DNA of 5,596 nt from Pseudomonadota bacterium (GTDB lineage Bacteria > Verrucomicrobiota > Verrucomicrobiia > Chthoniobacterales > UBA6821): contig RFPR01000136.1 in assembly GCA_009928265.1 (NCBI GenBank), forward strand, positions 1-5,596, written 5' to 3'. This document shows positions 5,120 to 5,596 of this stretch, one piece after another. The position numbers were made by a program, and so were the translations under genes. Position 1 is the first letter of the stretch; each line of letters begins with the position of its first letter. The notes beneath the pieces were generated by a model. The model saw only the letters and a program-made list of their open reading frames with translations. It was not told the origin of the DNA and did not search any database.

Positions 5120-5596
5120 ATGCACCATTCCATCCTCGTCACCGGCGGCGCCGGCTTCATTGGTTCCAACTTTGTTCTCGATTGGATAGCGCTCGAAAAA
5201 GATTTCGTCATCAATCTCGATAAGCTCACCTACGCGGGGAATCTCCAGAACCTTGCTTCCGTCGAGGGGGATTCCCGCCACACCTTCGTTCGCGGCGATA
5301 TCGGCGATGCAGAACTTGTTGCCAAGCTCCTCGCTGAGCACCGTCCCCGCGCCATTGTGAACTTTGCCGCTGAGTCCCATGTGGATCGCTCCATCCATGG
5401 ACCCGCCGAGTTCATCCAGACCAACATTGTTGGGACCTTCACCCTCCTGGAGGCCGCCCGTGCCTACTGGAACGGCCTAGACGCAGACTCAAAACAGAAC
5501 TTCCGTTTCCTCCATGTGTCGACTGACGAGGTCTATGGATCACTGGCGCCGACGGATCCCGCATTCACTGAGACCAAGCAGTACGAGCCCAATAGC
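5120..5596 (+). CDS. rfbB: dTDP-glucose 4,6-dehydratase (RmlB), partial at right edge
   Basis: The first 159 codons of an extended short-chain dehydrogenase are present, out of about 330-360 expected. RmlB converts dTDP-glucose to dTDP-4-keto-6-deoxyglucose, the second step toward dTDP-L-rhamnose, using bound NAD+. The Rossmann signature TGGAGFIGSN (8-17), NLDKLTYAGN (32-41) with Asp34 for the NAD ribose, GDIGD (59-63), NFAAESHVDRSI (81-92) and HVSTDEVYG (132-140) are all typical. Asp136 and Glu137 are the dehydration acid and base residues. The YxxxK motif lies beyond the window. ATG 5120 is fixed by the nucleotide-binding motif starting at residue 5; only the heptamer tract precedes it, with no Shine-Dalgarno. 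It is separated from rfbA-rfbC by the toxin-antitoxin pair, yet shares their upstream heptamers, indicating membership of the same gene group. Confidence 0.96.
   Translation, partial: MHHSILVTGGAGFIGSNFVLDWIALEKDFVINLDKLTYAGNLQNLASVEGDSRHTFVRGDIGDAELVAKLLAEHRPRAIVNFAAESHVDRSIHGPAEFIQTNIVGTFTLLEAARAYWNGLDADSKQNFRFLHVSTDEVYGSLAPTDPAFTETKQYEPNS

Overview
The window looks like a chromosomal stretch from a moderately GC-rich, Gram-negative-type bacterium. Genes at hand are a Nudix hydrolase, polyphosphate kinase and the dTDP-L-rhamnose pathway. Almost no gene has a purine-rich Shine-Dalgarno site. The gene set and style would fit a Verrucomicrobiota-like lineage, but that is a weak impression from protein similarity recalled from memory; no rRNA or phylogenetic marker is present.

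Layout. (1) Positions 1-294, minus strand: the N-terminal 98 codons of a Nudix hydrolase resembling MTH1/NUDT1-type 8-oxo-dGTP diphosphatases. It runs off the left edge. (2) Positions 295-483: a divergent intergenic region with several short inverted and direct repeats. (3) Positions 484-2559: a complete, apparently intact polyphosphate kinase, ppk1. (4) Positions 2560-2890: a 331-base gap without a convincing gene. It ends in a hairpin and a degenerate heptamer tract that abuts the next start codon. (5) Positions 2891-4369: rfbA/rmlA (glucose-1-phosphate thymidylyltransferase), then rfbC/rmlC (dTDP-4-dehydrorhamnose 3,5-epimerase). (6) Positions 4432-5072: a type II toxin-antitoxin pair, a ribbon-helix-helix antitoxin and a VapC-like PIN toxin, joined by a 4-base GTGA overlap and lying inside the rhamnose cluster. 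(7) Positions 5120-5596: the first 159 codons of rfbB/rmlB (dTDP-glucose 4,6-dehydratase), cut by the right edge.

The three rml genes supply steps 1 (RmlA), 3 (RmlC) and 2 (RmlB) of dTDP-L-rhamnose synthesis for cell-surface polysaccharide; RmlD is not in the window. The vapBC pair has its own candidate promoter and operator and so is probably regulated separately from the sugar genes.

The most unusual signal is a degenerate tandem heptamer (approximately A-[G/A/T]-C-T-[C/T]-C-[C/T]) immediately upstream of all three rml genes. In rmlA and rmlB it lies in exact 7-base register with the A of the start codon. It is absent upstream of vapB, ppk1 and the Nudix gene. The second most notable point is the vapB start region, where a near-consensus -35, a weak -10, a perfect 8-bp inverted repeat and the start codon overlap so tightly that a leaderless, autorepressed transcript is plausible.
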